17,982 nucleotides of DNA. Source: Oribacterium sp. UBA4274 (GTDB taxonomy: Bacteria > Bacillota > Clostridia > Lachnospirales > Lachnospiraceae). Location: NCBI GenBank assembly GCA_002396005.1, contig DGVW01000079.1, positions 1 through 17,982 of the forward strand, given 5' to 3'. The translations under genes were made by a program, and so were the position numbers. Shown piece after piece: positions 1-8,313 of this stretch (positions within the stretch are counted from its first letter, which is position 1; every line of letters begins with the position of its first letter). A model generated the notes under the pieces. That model was not told the DNA's origin, did not search any database, and worked only from the letters and a program-made list of their open reading frames with translations.

Positions 1-1126
1 TGATCTGAGATTCCATTACGAATGTATGATCATCATCCTGACGGAACTCCTGTACACGGAAAAGACCGTTCATCTGGCCTGACTTCTCCTTGCGGTGGAG
101 AACATCGTACTCACTGTAACGGATAGGAAGTTCCTTGTAAGAACGGTTCTTACGCTTAAAGGTCATCATGGCGTTAGGACAGTTCATAGGCTTTGCTGCC
201 ATTGTGTCAAGGTTCTCACGGTTATAAACTACAGAGCCTGCCATGATCTTTACAGACTTTGGTGCCTCTGACTCGTTCTTGATATTCTCAACTACACCTG
301 AAATGTCTGCATCGGCAGAAAGGTGTCCCTCGATACCCGGTACGATAAACATGTTGTTGAGATAGTGTGCCCAGTGTCCGCTGATGAGCCAGAGCTTCTT
401 GTTGTTGATGAGCGGAGCTGAGATCTCAGTGTATCCATGAGCCTTCTGAATCTCACGGCTGTACTTAAGGAGTGTCTGGTACATAACCCATCCGCGTGGA
501 AGCCAGTATGGCATACCCGGAGCTGTCTCGTCGAACATGAAAAGCTCGAGCTGAGCACCGATCTTTTTGTGATCGCGCTCTCTTGCTTCCTCGATCATCT
601 TGATGTGCTGCTTTAACTCATCCTTGCTTGGGAATGCATAGAAATATACACGCTGAAGCTTGTCACGCTTCTCATCTCCTCTCCAGTAAGCCATAGAAGC
701 TGCGTGAAGCTCGAAGGCTGCGCTCATAAGCTCCTGAGAGTTGTCAACGTGAGGTCCGCGGCAGAGGTCAACATAGTCCTCGCCTGTGTAGTAGATAGTG
801 ATGATCTCGTTTTCAGGAAGATCATTGATGAGCTCTGTCTTGAACTTCTGATCCTTGAAGATCTCAAGTGCTTCAGCCTTTGAAACCTCCTTACGTGTCC
901 AGTCTTCTCTTCTCTTGATGATTTCACGCATCTTGTTCTCAATCTGCTTGAAATCCTTATCTGTTATGGTCTTACCTTCAGGTAATGCGAAATCGTAGTA
1001 TGCTCCGTCCTCAATCTCAGGCCCGATGGCATACTGAACCTCTTTGCCATAGATCTCGATTACGGCCTTGGCAAGGATGTGTGCAAGAGAGTGACGATAC
1101 ACCTTTAAAATCTCTTCTTTTTCCAT
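1..1126 (-). CDS. thrS: Threonyl-tRNA synthetase, N-terminal 375 residues (cut by window edge)
   Basis: Charges tRNA-Thr with threonine in the cytoplasm. The frame starts at ATG 1124-1126 and runs off the left edge. It begins directly with the editing domain: HSLAH (H12, H16) and CRGPH supply the expected Zn/editing residues. The class II catalytic core follows, with the RLW/SGHW-like segment (KKLWLISGHW), the KPMNCP Zn-cysteine motif, and FRQDDDH carrying the next Zn-ligand histidine. The usual N-terminal TGS domain of about 60 residues is absent, so this is a short-type ThrRS. The normally conserved NCPGH reads NCPNA here. Identity is very secure from these motifs and from the threonine T-box immediately upstream. 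A shortened annotation start is unlikely, because the sequence upstream of the ATG is the T-box terminator. Confidence 0.96.
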   Translation of the reverse strand, partial: MEKEEILKVYRHSLAHILAKAVIEIYGKEVQYAIGPEIEDGAYYDFALPEGKTITDKDFKQIENKMREIIKRREDWTRKEVSKAEALEIFKDQKFKTELINDLPENEIITIYYTGEDYVDLCRGPHVDNSQELMSAAFELHAASMAYWRGDEKRDKLQRVYFYAFPSKDELKQHIKMIEEARERDHKKIGAQLELFMFDETAPGMPYWLPRGWVMYQTLLKYSREIQKAHGYTEISAPLINNKKLWLISGHWAHYLNNMFIVPGIEGHLSADADISGVVENIKNESEAPKSVKIMAGSVVYNRENLDTMAAKPMNCPNAMMTFKRKNRSYKELPIRYSEYDVLHRKEKSGQMNGLFRVQEFRQDDDHTFVMESQI

Positions 1127-1154
1127 TTTGTTTCTCCCTAAAAAATATATGCAT

Positions 1155-1188
1155 AAAAAAACGTCCCAATCCGAAAAGGATTGGGACG
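1155..1188 (-). terminator. T-box intrinsic terminator upstream of thrS
   Basis: An 11-bp perfect stem (1162-1172 with 1178-1188, CGTCCCAATCC and its complement) has a 5-nt loop. On the minus strand it is followed by a run of seven U. It directly follows the T-box core, so it is the regulated terminator that the antiterminator fold would replace. Confidence 0.93.
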
Positions 1189-1413
1189 ATTGCTCGCGGT
1201 TCCACCCAAATTGCTGCTGCGTGATGCAACAACCACTTTTAAGATTATAACGTAATCAACGTATCCGATTAAGGATCTCTCAGAGGTGGTTTTCACTGTT
1301 CCGGTTGCAGAGTCTCGCACCTAACGACTCCTCTCTGAAGCAACGTAAAAAAGTTACTGTCCTCGTCAACGATTTATATCTTCTCTGTAAATCAGAGATA
1401 AATTTTTAAAGCC
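1155..1413 (-). promoter_or_regulatory. T-box leader (threonine-responsive) of thrS
   Basis: Untranslated leader that senses uncharged tRNA-Thr and controls read-through into thrS. Read on the minus strand, the conserved T-box core GGGTGGAACCGCG lies at 1195-1207. Its TGGA bulge would pair with a tRNA ending UCCA. Upstream are a stem I with an AGAGAGGAG GA-motif and a GTGCGAG distal element. The specifier region gives ACC (1288-1290, a Thr codon) followed by A. A terminator hairpin follows the T-box sequence. The left boundary is the terminator U-run and the right boundary is the predicted transcription start, so both ends are approximate. Confidence 0.93.
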
Positions 1414-1419
1414 TGAGCT

Positions 1420-1448
1420 ATTTTATTGCTACAAATAGCTTTTGTCAA
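1420..1448 (-). promoter_or_regulatory. Sigma-A promoter of thrS
   Basis: On the minus strand TTGACA (1443-1448) is followed by exactly 17 bp and TAAAAT (1420-1425). The -35 box lies directly beside the dprA stop codon (1449-1451), so thrS has its own promoter rather than depending on dprA transcription. The start is expected near 1413, just ahead of T-box stem I. Confidence 0.85.
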
Positions 1449-2345
1449 CTATATTTTCCTACGGTAAAATCCTGTCTTTGTACATTCGGAAAAGCCGAGT
1501 ATCTCAAGCTCGAGAAGTGCTGCGGTAAGCTTCTGCACGGACATTCCGCTTTTTTGCAGGATTTCATCCATGTGGGTGGCATCGGGTGTCAGGAGTCTGT
1601 AAACATTACGCTGAGAGTCTGTCAGCATGGATGTATCCTTCTCCATAAGTATCTGTTCTCCGCTTGATTTAAGATGAAGGTACTCAAGTATATCCTCCGG
1701 AGATGTGAGTATTTCAGCGCCCTCCTTTATGAGCTGATTACAGCCTTTTGACAAAGAATCGGTGACTCTTCCGGGCAGAGCAAATACCTGTTTGCCCTGT
1801 TCAAGGGCACAGTTTACTGTGATGAAGGTTCCTGACTTTTCTCTCGCCTCTATCACGATGATCACATCGGCAAGTGCAGATATGATGCGATTTCTGGATG
1901 CAAATTGTTTTGGGAGCGGTGGAGAATCCAGAGGTACTTCAGACAGTATACCGCCGCTGTGACTAAGGATCTCAGTGTAAAGACGGTAGTTTCTTGCTGG
2001 ATAACAGATATTCAGGCCACAGCCAAATACTGCAAATGTTTTTCCGCCGCCTTCTATGGCACCCCACTGGCCTGCACTGTCAGCTCCGGCTGCCATGCCG
2101 CTTATGATGCCAATGCCCCGGGAACTGAGCATTCGTCCAAAGGTCCTTGCAACATCCAGCCCGTAATCCGTGGCATCCCTTGCTCCGATTATGGCAACGG
2201 TTGGCATAGTTTCTCCCGGCAGTTCACCACGTACATAGAGAGTTCTTGGAGGATTCTGTATCACCCTGAGGCGTTCGGGATATTCCCTGTCCAAAGGGGT
2301 CAGTTCACGCGTCTTACTCTTAAAATCAATGTCTGTTATGGTCAT
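1449..2345 (-). CDS. dprA: DNA-processing protein DprA/Smf
   Basis: DprA binds incoming single-stranded DNA and loads RecA during natural transformation. The 298-residue protein has the Rossmann-like DprA core: GARDATDYG, the GMAAGADSAG loop, FGCGLNICYPARN, the FASRNRIIS motif, and KSGTFITVNCALEQGKQVFA followed by an LPG. A C-terminal winged-helix-like region follows (about residues 235-298). There is no N-terminal SAM domain, which makes it a short member of the family. The ATG at 2343-2345 overlaps the comM stop by 4 bp, so the two genes are cotranscribed and probably translationally coupled. It is the last gene of that pair; thrS downstream has its own promoter. Confidence 0.96.
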   Translation of the reverse strand: MTITDIDFKSKTRELTPLDREYPERLRVIQNPPRTLYVRGELPGETMPTVAIIGARDATDYGLDVARTFGRMLSSRGIGIISGMAAGADSAGQWGAIEGGGKTFAVFGCGLNICYPARNYRLYTEILSHSGGILSEVPLDSPPLPKQFASRNRIISALADVIIVIEAREKSGTFITVNCALEQGKQVFALPGRVTDSLSKGCNQLIKEGAEILTSPEDILEYLHLKSSGEQILMEKDTSMLTDSQRNVYRLLTPDATHMDEILQKSGMSVQKLTAALLELEILGFSECTKTGFYRRKI

Positions 2346-3901
2346 ATGCGCACCTCCCCGCTGTTTCCGTAAAGGTGGTCCTCCAGACCTCTGTAGCTGA
2401 CTGCTTCGCTTAGATGGCTTATGTTTATTTCATGAGAGTTTTCGAGATCTGCTATGGTTCGCGCGACCTTGAGCACCTTGTGATATGTTCTCATGGACAT
2501 GGATTTTAGTTCGAAGATTTTTCCGATAAAATCTTTTGACCGTTCATCAAGTGTGCAGAAGTGTTCGATATCTTTGGAAGACATATCGGCATTTACCCTG
2601 AGCTTGCTATGACCTTCATAACGTATCTTCTGCACAGCCCTTGCTTTCTGGACCATGGAACGGAGTTCTCCTGAACTTATGGAGAAGTCTCTGCTGATAG
2701 CGTCCTTGAAGCTTACAGGAGAAGCCTCCACGCAGAGATCTATACGTTCCAAAATGGGTTTTGATATACCTCTTTGATAGTGTCTTATCTGACTTTCTGT
2801 GCAGTGACACTTGTTCCTGTCAGGATAGTAGCCGCATGGACAGGGATTCATGGCTGCCACAAGCATGCAGTTGGCGGGATAACGGAAACTTCCGTTCAGG
2901 CGGTTGATCACTACCTGTTTTTCTTCCAGAGGCTGTCGTAAAGCTTCTATGGATGATTTTGAGAAAAGCGGCAGCTCATCCAAAAAAAGCACCCCGTTTG
3001 AGGCGAGAGCTATTTCTCCGGGTACGACTCCCTGAGGGGATGATCCGCCCACAAGAGCCGGAGTTGTGATGGTGTGATGAGGAGTTCTGAATGGGCGCTG
3101 ATTGATGAGTGCCGCGCCTTCCGGAAGAAGTCCGGCTATGGAATAGACCTTGGTGATTTCTATATTTTCTTCTTTGGTAAGAGTCGGAAGTATGGTGGGG
3201 ATGCGCCTTGCAATCATGGTTTTTCCGGAACCGGCAACTCCTGACAAAAGCAGATTGTGTCCTCCTGCCGCGGCGATAAGGGCTGCTCTTACCGCAAAGG
3301 ACTGCCCGTGAATGTCTGAGAAATCTACATCATAGGATTCTTTACTACGGGACATGACAGGATCGGCTCTTGGATAGGCTGAAAATGCTTCCTTCCCGGA
3401 AATGATATTACATAGATCCACCAGATCATTGATACCAATGATATCCATGCCCTCCACTACCAATGCTTCCTGAACATCCCTGTATGGGACTATGGCGCCC
3501 TTCAGGCCGGCATGTTTCATCTCAGTAACAATGGGGAGGATTCCGTTTACGTGACGGACCTGTCCATCGAGACCAAGCTCTCCGACAAAACCGTAATCGT
3601 CCAATGGGAACTCGTCGTCCAGAAAAACTGATTTGAGAATGCCCGCCGCTATCGCCAGATCAAAGTTGGTGCCGTCTTTACGTCTGTCTGCCGGCGCAAG
3701 ATTGATAGTGAGGCGTTTGGGCGGGATATTGATATTGACATTTCGTAATGCTACCTGACATCGTTCCAGAGACTCCCGCACAGATGCAGAAACATTACCT
3801 ACAATGATTGATTTTGGCAGTCCGTCACTCTCATCCACTTCTACAGTGACGATAAAGCCATCCATGCCGGAAAGTCCGGCACTTTTAATTTTTGCTAACA
3901 T
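2342..3901 (-). CDS. comM: ComM/YifB-family Mg-chelatase-like AAA+ ATPase
   Basis: AAA+ ATPase of the YifB/ComM family; in characterised bacteria ComM is a hexameric helicase that helps integrate donor DNA. The N-terminal part (about residues 1-165) is the S5/Lon-like ChlI-type domain, with the family phrase INLAPADRRKDGTNFDLAIA. The ATPase core has Walker A GVAGSGKT and Walker B GVLFLDELP, then the cysteine-rich NPCPCGYYPD segment seen in this family. The C-terminal helical Mg-chelatase domain ends the protein. At 519 residues it has the usual full length. It starts at ATG 3899-3901. The 139-nt upstream gap should hold the promoter; only a weak TAATAT-type -10 near 3950 is visible. It forms an operon with dprA. 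Confidence 0.95.
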   Translation of the reverse strand: MLAKIKSAGLSGMDGFIVTVEVDESDGLPKSIIVGNVSASVRESLERCQVALRNVNINIPPKRLTINLAPADRRKDGTNFDLAIAAGILKSVFLDDEFPLDDYGFVGELGLDGQVRHVNGILPIVTEMKHAGLKGAIVPYRDVQEALVVEGMDIIGINDLVDLCNIISGKEAFSAYPRADPVMSRSKESYDVDFSDIHGQSFAVRAALIAAAGGHNLLLSGVAGSGKTMIARRIPTILPTLTKEENIEITKVYSIAGLLPEGAALINQRPFRTPHHTITTPALVGGSSPQGVVPGEIALASNGVLFLDELPLFSKSSIEALRQPLEEKQVVINRLNGSFRYPANCMLVAAMNPCPCGYYPDRNKCHCTESQIRHYQRGISKPILERIDLCVEASPVSFKDAISRDFSISSGELRSMVQKARAVQKIRYEGHSKLRVNADMSSKDIEHFCTLDERSKDFIGKIFELKSMSMRTYHKVLKVARTIADLENSHEINISHLSEAVSYRGLEDHLYGNSGEVRI

Positions 3902-4040
3902 ATAACCTCTTCTTGAGAGATGTTTATAACCATCAAGAAGATAACATATATTATCAGAGTCAGTAAGGTCTAAAAACAGACTATAGATGCTGTCTTAGTA
4001 CCAGATTGGCAAAAACCCGTTTTGCGCTATCACTTAAATA

Positions 4041-5120
4041 TTAAATGAAATAACTGAAATCTTCAGGAGGATCGGCGGATATGGTCTTCCCGGCAAGATG
4101 CTTAAGAACTCCTGTGAGATCCTTTGGAAATGTCAACATCCAGGAATGCAGCAGCTGATGATCGACATGTGCTTCTGCATTATAATATTTGTTCGATTTA
4201 CTGCTGCCGTACTTGGGATCTCCGATGATGGGATGACCTATGGAAGCAAGGTGTGCACGTATCTGATGGGTTTTTCCGGTTATCAGATGAACCTTAAGTA
4301 CAGTATAATTATCGGTGACTTTTACAGGCTCATAAGCAGTGTTGATTGCTGATGAGTCATCAAACTTTTTTTCTCTGATGGTAACCTTATTGGTCTTCCG
4401 GTCTTTATACAGATAACCCTTTATGGTGCGTGCTTCATCGAGCTTTCCTTTGACAACAGCCATATAGTATTTCTCGATAGTTCTCATTCGGAGCATCTCG
4501 GCGAGACTCTGCAATGCAGGAAGAGTTTTACCGAACAATATAAGACCTGAGGTGTTTCTGTCGAGTCGATTGGCGATGCCCGGTTTAAATGTTTCAAGCT
4601 GCTTTTCAGTGAGTTCGCCTTTGTTCATAAGGTACATGAGACAAAGCTCATTTACGGAAAGACTTGATGCATCATCCTGTTGGCTGAGCCAGCCTGAAGG
4701 CTTATCAAGCACAAGCAGATGCTTGTCCTCATAGATTATGTGCCGCCTTAGGTGATCCATGATTTCGGAACCTGCCAAAGGTGTTTTTGAAAGAGGCTTC
4801 GATTTTAAATCGTTTTTTCTGTTTTTCCCAACGCTGCTGACCTGTCCTTTACGAGTGCCGGAAGCTTCGCCGGAAATCGGCGTTGAAAATGATTTTTTAC
4901 CGCCTGTCATAGTCTCAAAGGTTTCATCGGAAAAGTATATCTTTATACTGTCTCCTTCCTTGAGGATTTCTTTTCCTTCAGCTTTTTTGCCGTTTAGAAC
5001 GATATTCTTTTTTCTGAGCATCTTGTATATGAAACCGGTGCCTGCGTTGGACAGATATTTATGAAGTAATTTGTCAAGCCGTTGTCCGGATTCGTTTAGG
5101 GATATGTTTAATTCCTTCAA
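4041..5120 (-). CDS. RluC/RluD-family 23S rRNA pseudouridine synthase
   Basis: Predicted to convert specific uridines to pseudouridine in rRNA. Residues about 12-70 form an S4 RNA-binding domain (ESGQRLDKLL, then KNIVLNGKK). A lysine/serine-rich linker follows (about 70-120) that is longer than in typical RluD. The catalytic domain starts near 127 (IIYEDKHLLVLDKPSG) and has the signature RLDRNTSGL with catalytic Asp187. The start is TTG at 5118-5120, which overlaps the TGA stop of the upstream gene; AGG lies 8 nt before it, and the protein begins in register with the S4 domain. The exact target uridine cannot be read from sequence, so no symbol is given. Total length is 359 residues. Confidence 0.92.
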   Translation of the reverse strand: MKELNISLNESGQRLDKLLHKYLSNAGTGFIYKMLRKKNIVLNGKKAEGKEILKEGDSIKIYFSDETFETMTGGKKSFSTPISGEASGTRKGQVSSVGKNRKNDLKSKPLSKTPLAGSEIMDHLRRHIIYEDKHLLVLDKPSGWLSQQDDASSLSVNELCLMYLMNKGELTEKQLETFKPGIANRLDRNTSGLILFGKTLPALQSLAEMLRMRTIEKYYMAVVKGKLDEARTIKGYLYKDRKTNKVTIREKKFDDSSAINTAYEPVKVTDNYTVLKVHLITGKTHQIRAHLASIGHPIIGDPKYGSSKSNKYYNAEAHVDHQLLHSWMLTFPKDLTGVLKHLAGKTISADPPEDFSYFI

Positions 5121-5992
5121 TGTTTTTTCCTATGCTTTATTCTGCGATTTTGTGTCAATGTTATCTTTTTGTTTTTGTTGTGCTTTCTCCATGCACTACC
5201 TGCACCGGATCCATCTGATACACCGGGTATAATGCTGCAGAGATTCATAAACATAAATATGAGTTTTATCGGAACCAGCTTTGTGAGTATGGCAAGCAGC
5301 TTCATACTGATACCATAAACTGAAAGCTCTGATCCCGATATACTGTCGCGTAGAGCCTTTTTACATACCTTTATGGGATCTGCCATAAAAAGGTACTTGT
5401 AAACCGGGATTTTACCGGTGGTCTCCGCAATATCGAAAAACTCTGTTTTTACAGGTCCCGGGCAAACAGCGGTTACATAACATCCGCTGCCTTTGAGCTC
5501 GTTGTTCAAGCTTCTCGAAAGACTGAGCACATAGCTCTTGCTTGCAGCGTAAACTGCAAATGAAGGCTGCGGCAAAAATGCTGCACCGGATGCAAAATTT
5601 ATGATCCTTGAATGATCTGACATGTAAGGAAGACATAACTTGCACATACCGGTGAGGACACGAATGTTTAGGTCAATCATGCCGAGCTGGTCTTCAAGGG
5701 AAAGCGATTTTACAGAACCAATCTTACCGTATCCGGCTGCATTTACAAGAAAAGAGACGGATGGCTTCTCAGAAGACAAAATCTTACTGAAGCGGTCAAA
5801 AAAATCGGAATCTGTAAGATCATCGCCGAAAATCCGGCACGGTTTTGAGAGATCTATTGATAATGCGTGAAGTCTGTCTCGTCTTCTGCCGATAATCCAG
5901 AACTCCTGAATGCTTGGAATGGAATTGTCTATCTCTATGGCCATACGCTTTCCCATTCCGGAAGTGGCACCTGTAATAATTGCTATATTCAT
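5117..5992 (-). CDS. Short-chain dehydrogenase/reductase (SDR)
   Basis: NAD(P)-dependent oxidoreductase of the classical SDR fold; the substrate is unknown. It shows the cofactor motif TGATSGMG (residues 7-14), NAAGYG (85-90), a catalytic serine (S135 in INFASGAA) and the Y148-x3-K152 pair in VYAASK, followed by CPGPVKTEF. The GRRRDRL after strand 2 suggests NADPH preference (inference). A hydrophobic stretch near residues 232-255 and a very basic last ~20 residues suggest membrane association, as in the DltE/YqjQ-like SDR group. The stop overlaps the TTG start of the pseudouridine synthase gene. It is first in this two-gene operon, just below the tRNA-Leu terminator. Confidence 0.9.
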   Translation of the reverse strand: MNIAIITGATSGMGKRMAIEIDNSIPSIQEFWIIGRRRDRLHALSIDLSKPCRIFGDDLTDSDFFDRFSKILSSEKPSVSFLVNAAGYGKIGSVKSLSLEDQLGMIDLNIRVLTGMCKLCLPYMSDHSRIINFASGAAFLPQPSFAVYAASKSYVLSLSRSLNNELKGSGCYVTAVCPGPVKTEFFDIAETTGKIPVYKYLFMADPIKVCKKALRDSISGSELSVYGISMKLLAILTKLVPIKLIFMFMNLCSIIPGVSDGSGAGSAWRKHNKNKKITLTQNRRIKHRKKH

Positions 5993-6053
5993 ATGTGACC
6001 TCGTTTATGATAAATTGTCTATGGCTTCCATTTTTAATATTTTATATGTAAAT

Positions 6054-6080
6054 GCAAAAAAAGGAAGTCATCTGACTTCC
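6054..6080 (-). terminator. Intrinsic terminator of the tRNA-Leu transcript
   Basis: Stem GGAAGTCA/TGACTTCC (6063-6070 with 6073-6080) with a 2-nt loop; on the minus strand it is followed by a run of U (6054-6062). It begins 10 nt beyond the tRNA 3' end. The stem is symmetric and also has A/T tracts on the other side, but there is no plus-strand gene to terminate. Confidence 0.88.
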
Positions 6081-6089
6081 TTTTTACTA

Positions 6090-6173
6090 TGCGGAGGATG
6101 GGACTTGAACCCACACGTCCTACCGGACACAAGATCCTTAGTCTTGCCTGTCTGCCAATTTCAGCACCTCCGC
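6090..6173 (-). tRNA. tRNA-Leu, anticodon AAG
   Basis: An 84-nt class II tRNA. The acceptor arms GCGGAGG and CCTCCGC pair over 7 bp, the discriminator is A, and the T-arm carries GGTTCAAGTCC. The long variable arm lies between the anticodon stem and the T stem. The anticodon stem CAAGA/TCTTG is perfect and encloses the 7-nt loop CTAAGGA, giving U33, anticodon A34-A35-G36 (6137-6139) and G37. This reads CUU leucine codons, and other CUN codons if A34 is deaminated to inosine. CCA is not encoded. A34 is rare in bacteria outside tRNA-Arg(ACG). Confidence 0.95.
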
Positions 6174-6185
6174 ACGACAAAAAGT

Positions 6186-6214
6186 ATATTATCACAGAGG
6201 TGCGTGCTTGGCAA
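6186..6214 (-). promoter_or_regulatory. Promoter of tRNA-Leu
   Basis: On the minus strand TTGCCA (6209-6214), a 17-bp spacer and TAATAT (6186-6191) end 12 nt before the mature tRNA 5' end, as expected for a short tRNA leader. Confidence 0.82.
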
Positions 6215-6242
6215 GTATAAAATTGATTTTTGATCAAATTAT

Positions 6243-8234
6243 TTATGAAGGTTTACGTTTCTTTATGTCTTCCTGAACCATCTTTTTGCTGGAGTCATAC
6301 AATGCACGCCCCTGCTCTTTACCATAGGCTTTCATGAGCCGAACATAATAGGTATGTAAAGTGTTGGCAGTAAGTCCGTACTTATTTACAGCCTCTTCCG
6401 GTGTCACTGATGGAACTTCACTTACTGATGTATCAGTATCTGTTACTTTAGCCTCGGTGGATTCTGCTTTGGCATCTGCAATGTTTTCTGCATTTTTTGT
6501 TTTTTGTGATGCGCTCTTTTTGGAAGAACCTGCGTCAACCTTTTTGGCTCCATTTTTGGATGAAGGCTTTCTGCCCCGTTTTCTTGTAGTTGCTGCGGAT
6601 ACTTCTTCAGCATTTTCTGAGACTGGGGATGCCTCACTGGTTGTTTCGTCTGCTGCAGTATCTTTATCGGCAGATTTTCTTGGACGTCCGGCTTTTCTGC
6701 CTGACTTTCCGGCTGTCGATTTCTTTCTGACCGCTTTTTCTCCGGTTGCCGCAGTATCCTGAGCAGTTTCTCCGGTATCAATCTGAGAAGTATTCTCTGC
6801 TTCTGAAGCTTCAGTGATTTCAGCAGTTTCTCCTGCATTTTCAGGTGCATCAGCTACTGTACCGGTTTTAAGAGATGCATCTGCTTCATCGACATCTGTT
6901 ACTTTGTTGTCCAAAACGCCCTTAGGGGATGCATCGGTTGTTTCTTTTACCTGCTCCTCAGCATCAATACCTTTTTCATGAATTTCATCTGAGCTGTCTG
7001 AAGGTGCGGCTTCTGGAGAAATGTCGTCTGCATTTTCTGTATGGTCTCCGACATTGGTGGCTGATACAGGCGAAACAATATTATCAGTCTCTTCAACGTT
7101 GTCGTTTGATGTTTGAGACATATCCTCCCGGGAGTCAGCACCAACCTTTTTCATGGAACGTGACACCGGATCGTATATGTACTGCATACGATTCGGATCA
7201 AATTTCGGCTCAGCTTTTGTAAGAGCGGTCTTTGGCTCGGTGTGAGTGATTATGGCTGTTTTTTCGGGCTCTGATTTAATGATAGCCTTTGGCTTGTCCT
7301 GAGCCTCCATACGTTTCAGATTCTCGATACGTGAAGCCTCATTGACTTTGCCGATTCCGTCATATCCTCCATGACTGATTACTTCCTTTTCTGTATCGGA
7401 TTTATTGCGTTCCCATCTTCTGCTTTCCTGTGGATTAGCTTTTGAGGCACCGGATTTTCTGCTTTCACGGCCTGTTTTTTCCTCTGAATCGCGCACGGAG
7501 CTACGCCTATTGGAGTCAGTCTGCTCTGCAGAACGACGATCTCCGCTCATACTTCTGAGATCGTTTTGCCTGCCCTCAGGGTCCTTCTTATTGTCTGTTT
7601 CCATTGATTCCCTGGCAGTATCACCTATTGGCGCCGACTGCATTTGCTTTGCCAGCTGATCAGCAGGTGTGGCCATCATAAGTGGATTTGGTATAAGTGA
7701 TGCCGGCTCAGAAACCAGTGTGAAGTTAATGTTCTTATTTTTTCTTCTCTGACTGCCTCTGCTGAGGGTTGGTCTCGTAGGGATTGTGTTCATGGTTGCA
7801 AAGGAGTCTACGAGTGTAGCTTTTTGAGCACGTTCCTTGCAAAGCTTTATGCGAACGTCGTCAATCTTTTCTGAGTTCAGGAAACACTCTTTTATGGTTT
7901 CGCCCAGAAGTATCTCAGCTCCTCTCAGACTATGCCAGAAATCACGTACTGCGGCATATCCTTTATCCTTCGAAACGATACATATCTTCTCGCCGGTTTC
8001 AAGGAACATACCGGTGGTTGAGGCTATGTACATATCGAGAGCATTGCTGTGCTGCTTCAACAGTTTTACGAGGCTTACATGAACATTGTGTTTCTTTAAA
8101 TCATCTACCATACCTTTGGTAACTGCGCTGTTCTCGTCGCTGTAGTACATAACCAAAGTATCGGTATCGTTAAGGTATTCGTATCCGTCCAGACCGGATA
8201 CATGTGTGTTTTCAAAATCAACTAAAATAATCAC
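6243..8234 (-). CDS. PIN/NYN-like domain protein with disordered AT-hook tail
   Basis: Residues 1-120 look like a PIN/NYN-type nuclease fold: an initial strand IILVDFEN (D6, E8, N9), NALDMYIAS (D67) and VSKDKGY (D90) give the spaced acidic residues of such active sites. The next ~470 residues are low-complexity, rich in Glu, Ser, Thr, Ala and Lys, and almost certainly disordered. Within them are two AT-hook-like motifs: RKAGRPRKSA (513-522) and RKRGRKPSSK (551-560). A small helical segment closes the protein (about 610-660). The start is GTG at 8232-8234 with AGGAG 7 nt upstream. A tRNA lies on either side. A role as a nuclease on nucleic acid is plausible but unproven; the tail suggests DNA or RNA binding. 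No known gene name fits. Confidence 0.88.
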   Translation of the reverse strand: MIILVDFENTHVSGLDGYEYLNDTDTLVMYYSDENSAVTKGMVDDLKKHNVHVSLVKLLKQHSNALDMYIASTTGMFLETGEKICIVSKDKGYAAVRDFWHSLRGAEILLGETIKECFLNSEKIDDVRIKLCKERAQKATLVDSFATMNTIPTRPTLSRGSQRRKNKNINFTLVSEPASLIPNPLMMATPADQLAKQMQSAPIGDTARESMETDNKKDPEGRQNDLRSMSGDRRSAEQTDSNRRSSVRDSEEKTGRESRKSGASKANPQESRRWERNKSDTEKEVISHGGYDGIGKVNEASRIENLKRMEAQDKPKAIIKSEPEKTAIITHTEPKTALTKAEPKFDPNRMQYIYDPVSRSMKKVGADSREDMSQTSNDNVEETDNIVSPVSATNVGDHTENADDISPEAAPSDSSDEIHEKGIDAEEQVKETTDASPKGVLDNKVTDVDEADASLKTGTVADAPENAGETAEITEASEAENTSQIDTGETAQDTAATGEKAVRKKSTAGKSGRKAGRPRKSADKDTAADETTSEASPVSENAEEVSAATTRKRGRKPSSKNGAKKVDAGSSKKSASQKTKNAENIADAKAESTEAKVTDTDTSVSEVPSVTPEEAVNKYGLTANTLHTYYVRLMKAYGKEQGRALYDSSKKMVQEDIKKRKPS

Positions 8235-8271
8235 GAAAATTCTCCTGCTAAAATGTACATTTGCTTGGATA

Positions 8272-8277
8272 ATTATA
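8272..8277 (-). promoter_or_regulatory. Extended -10 promoter for the PIN/NYN gene
   Basis: On the minus strand TGTTATAAT gives a perfect TATAAT (8272-8277) with the TGn extension. The -35 position falls inside the tRNA-Ser terminator stem and matches poorly, so this would rely on the extended -10. The gene starts about 38 nt downstream. Confidence 0.6.
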
Positions 8278-8278
8278 A

Positions 8279-8306
8279 CAAAAAAACCGGTTCATTTGAA
8301 CCGGTT
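8279..8306 (-). terminator. Intrinsic terminator of the tRNA-Ser transcript
   Basis: A perfect 10-bp stem AACCGGTTCA/TGAACCGGTT (8285-8294 with 8297-8306) with a 2-nt loop, followed on the minus strand by a U run (8279-8286). It begins 8 nt past the tRNA 3' end. Confidence 0.9.
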
Positions 8307-8313
8307 TCTCAAG

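Noticed and set aside
4004..4030. Intrinsic terminator after the pseudouridine synthase gene (GCAAAA/TTTTTGC)
   Set aside because: The stem is short and AT-rich and is not followed by a U run on the minus strand.
6361..6762. Long frames antisense to, and in another frame of, the PIN/NYN gene tail
   Set aside because: They are produced by the low-complexity repeats of the Glu/Ala/Ser/Thr-rich tail; no start signals.
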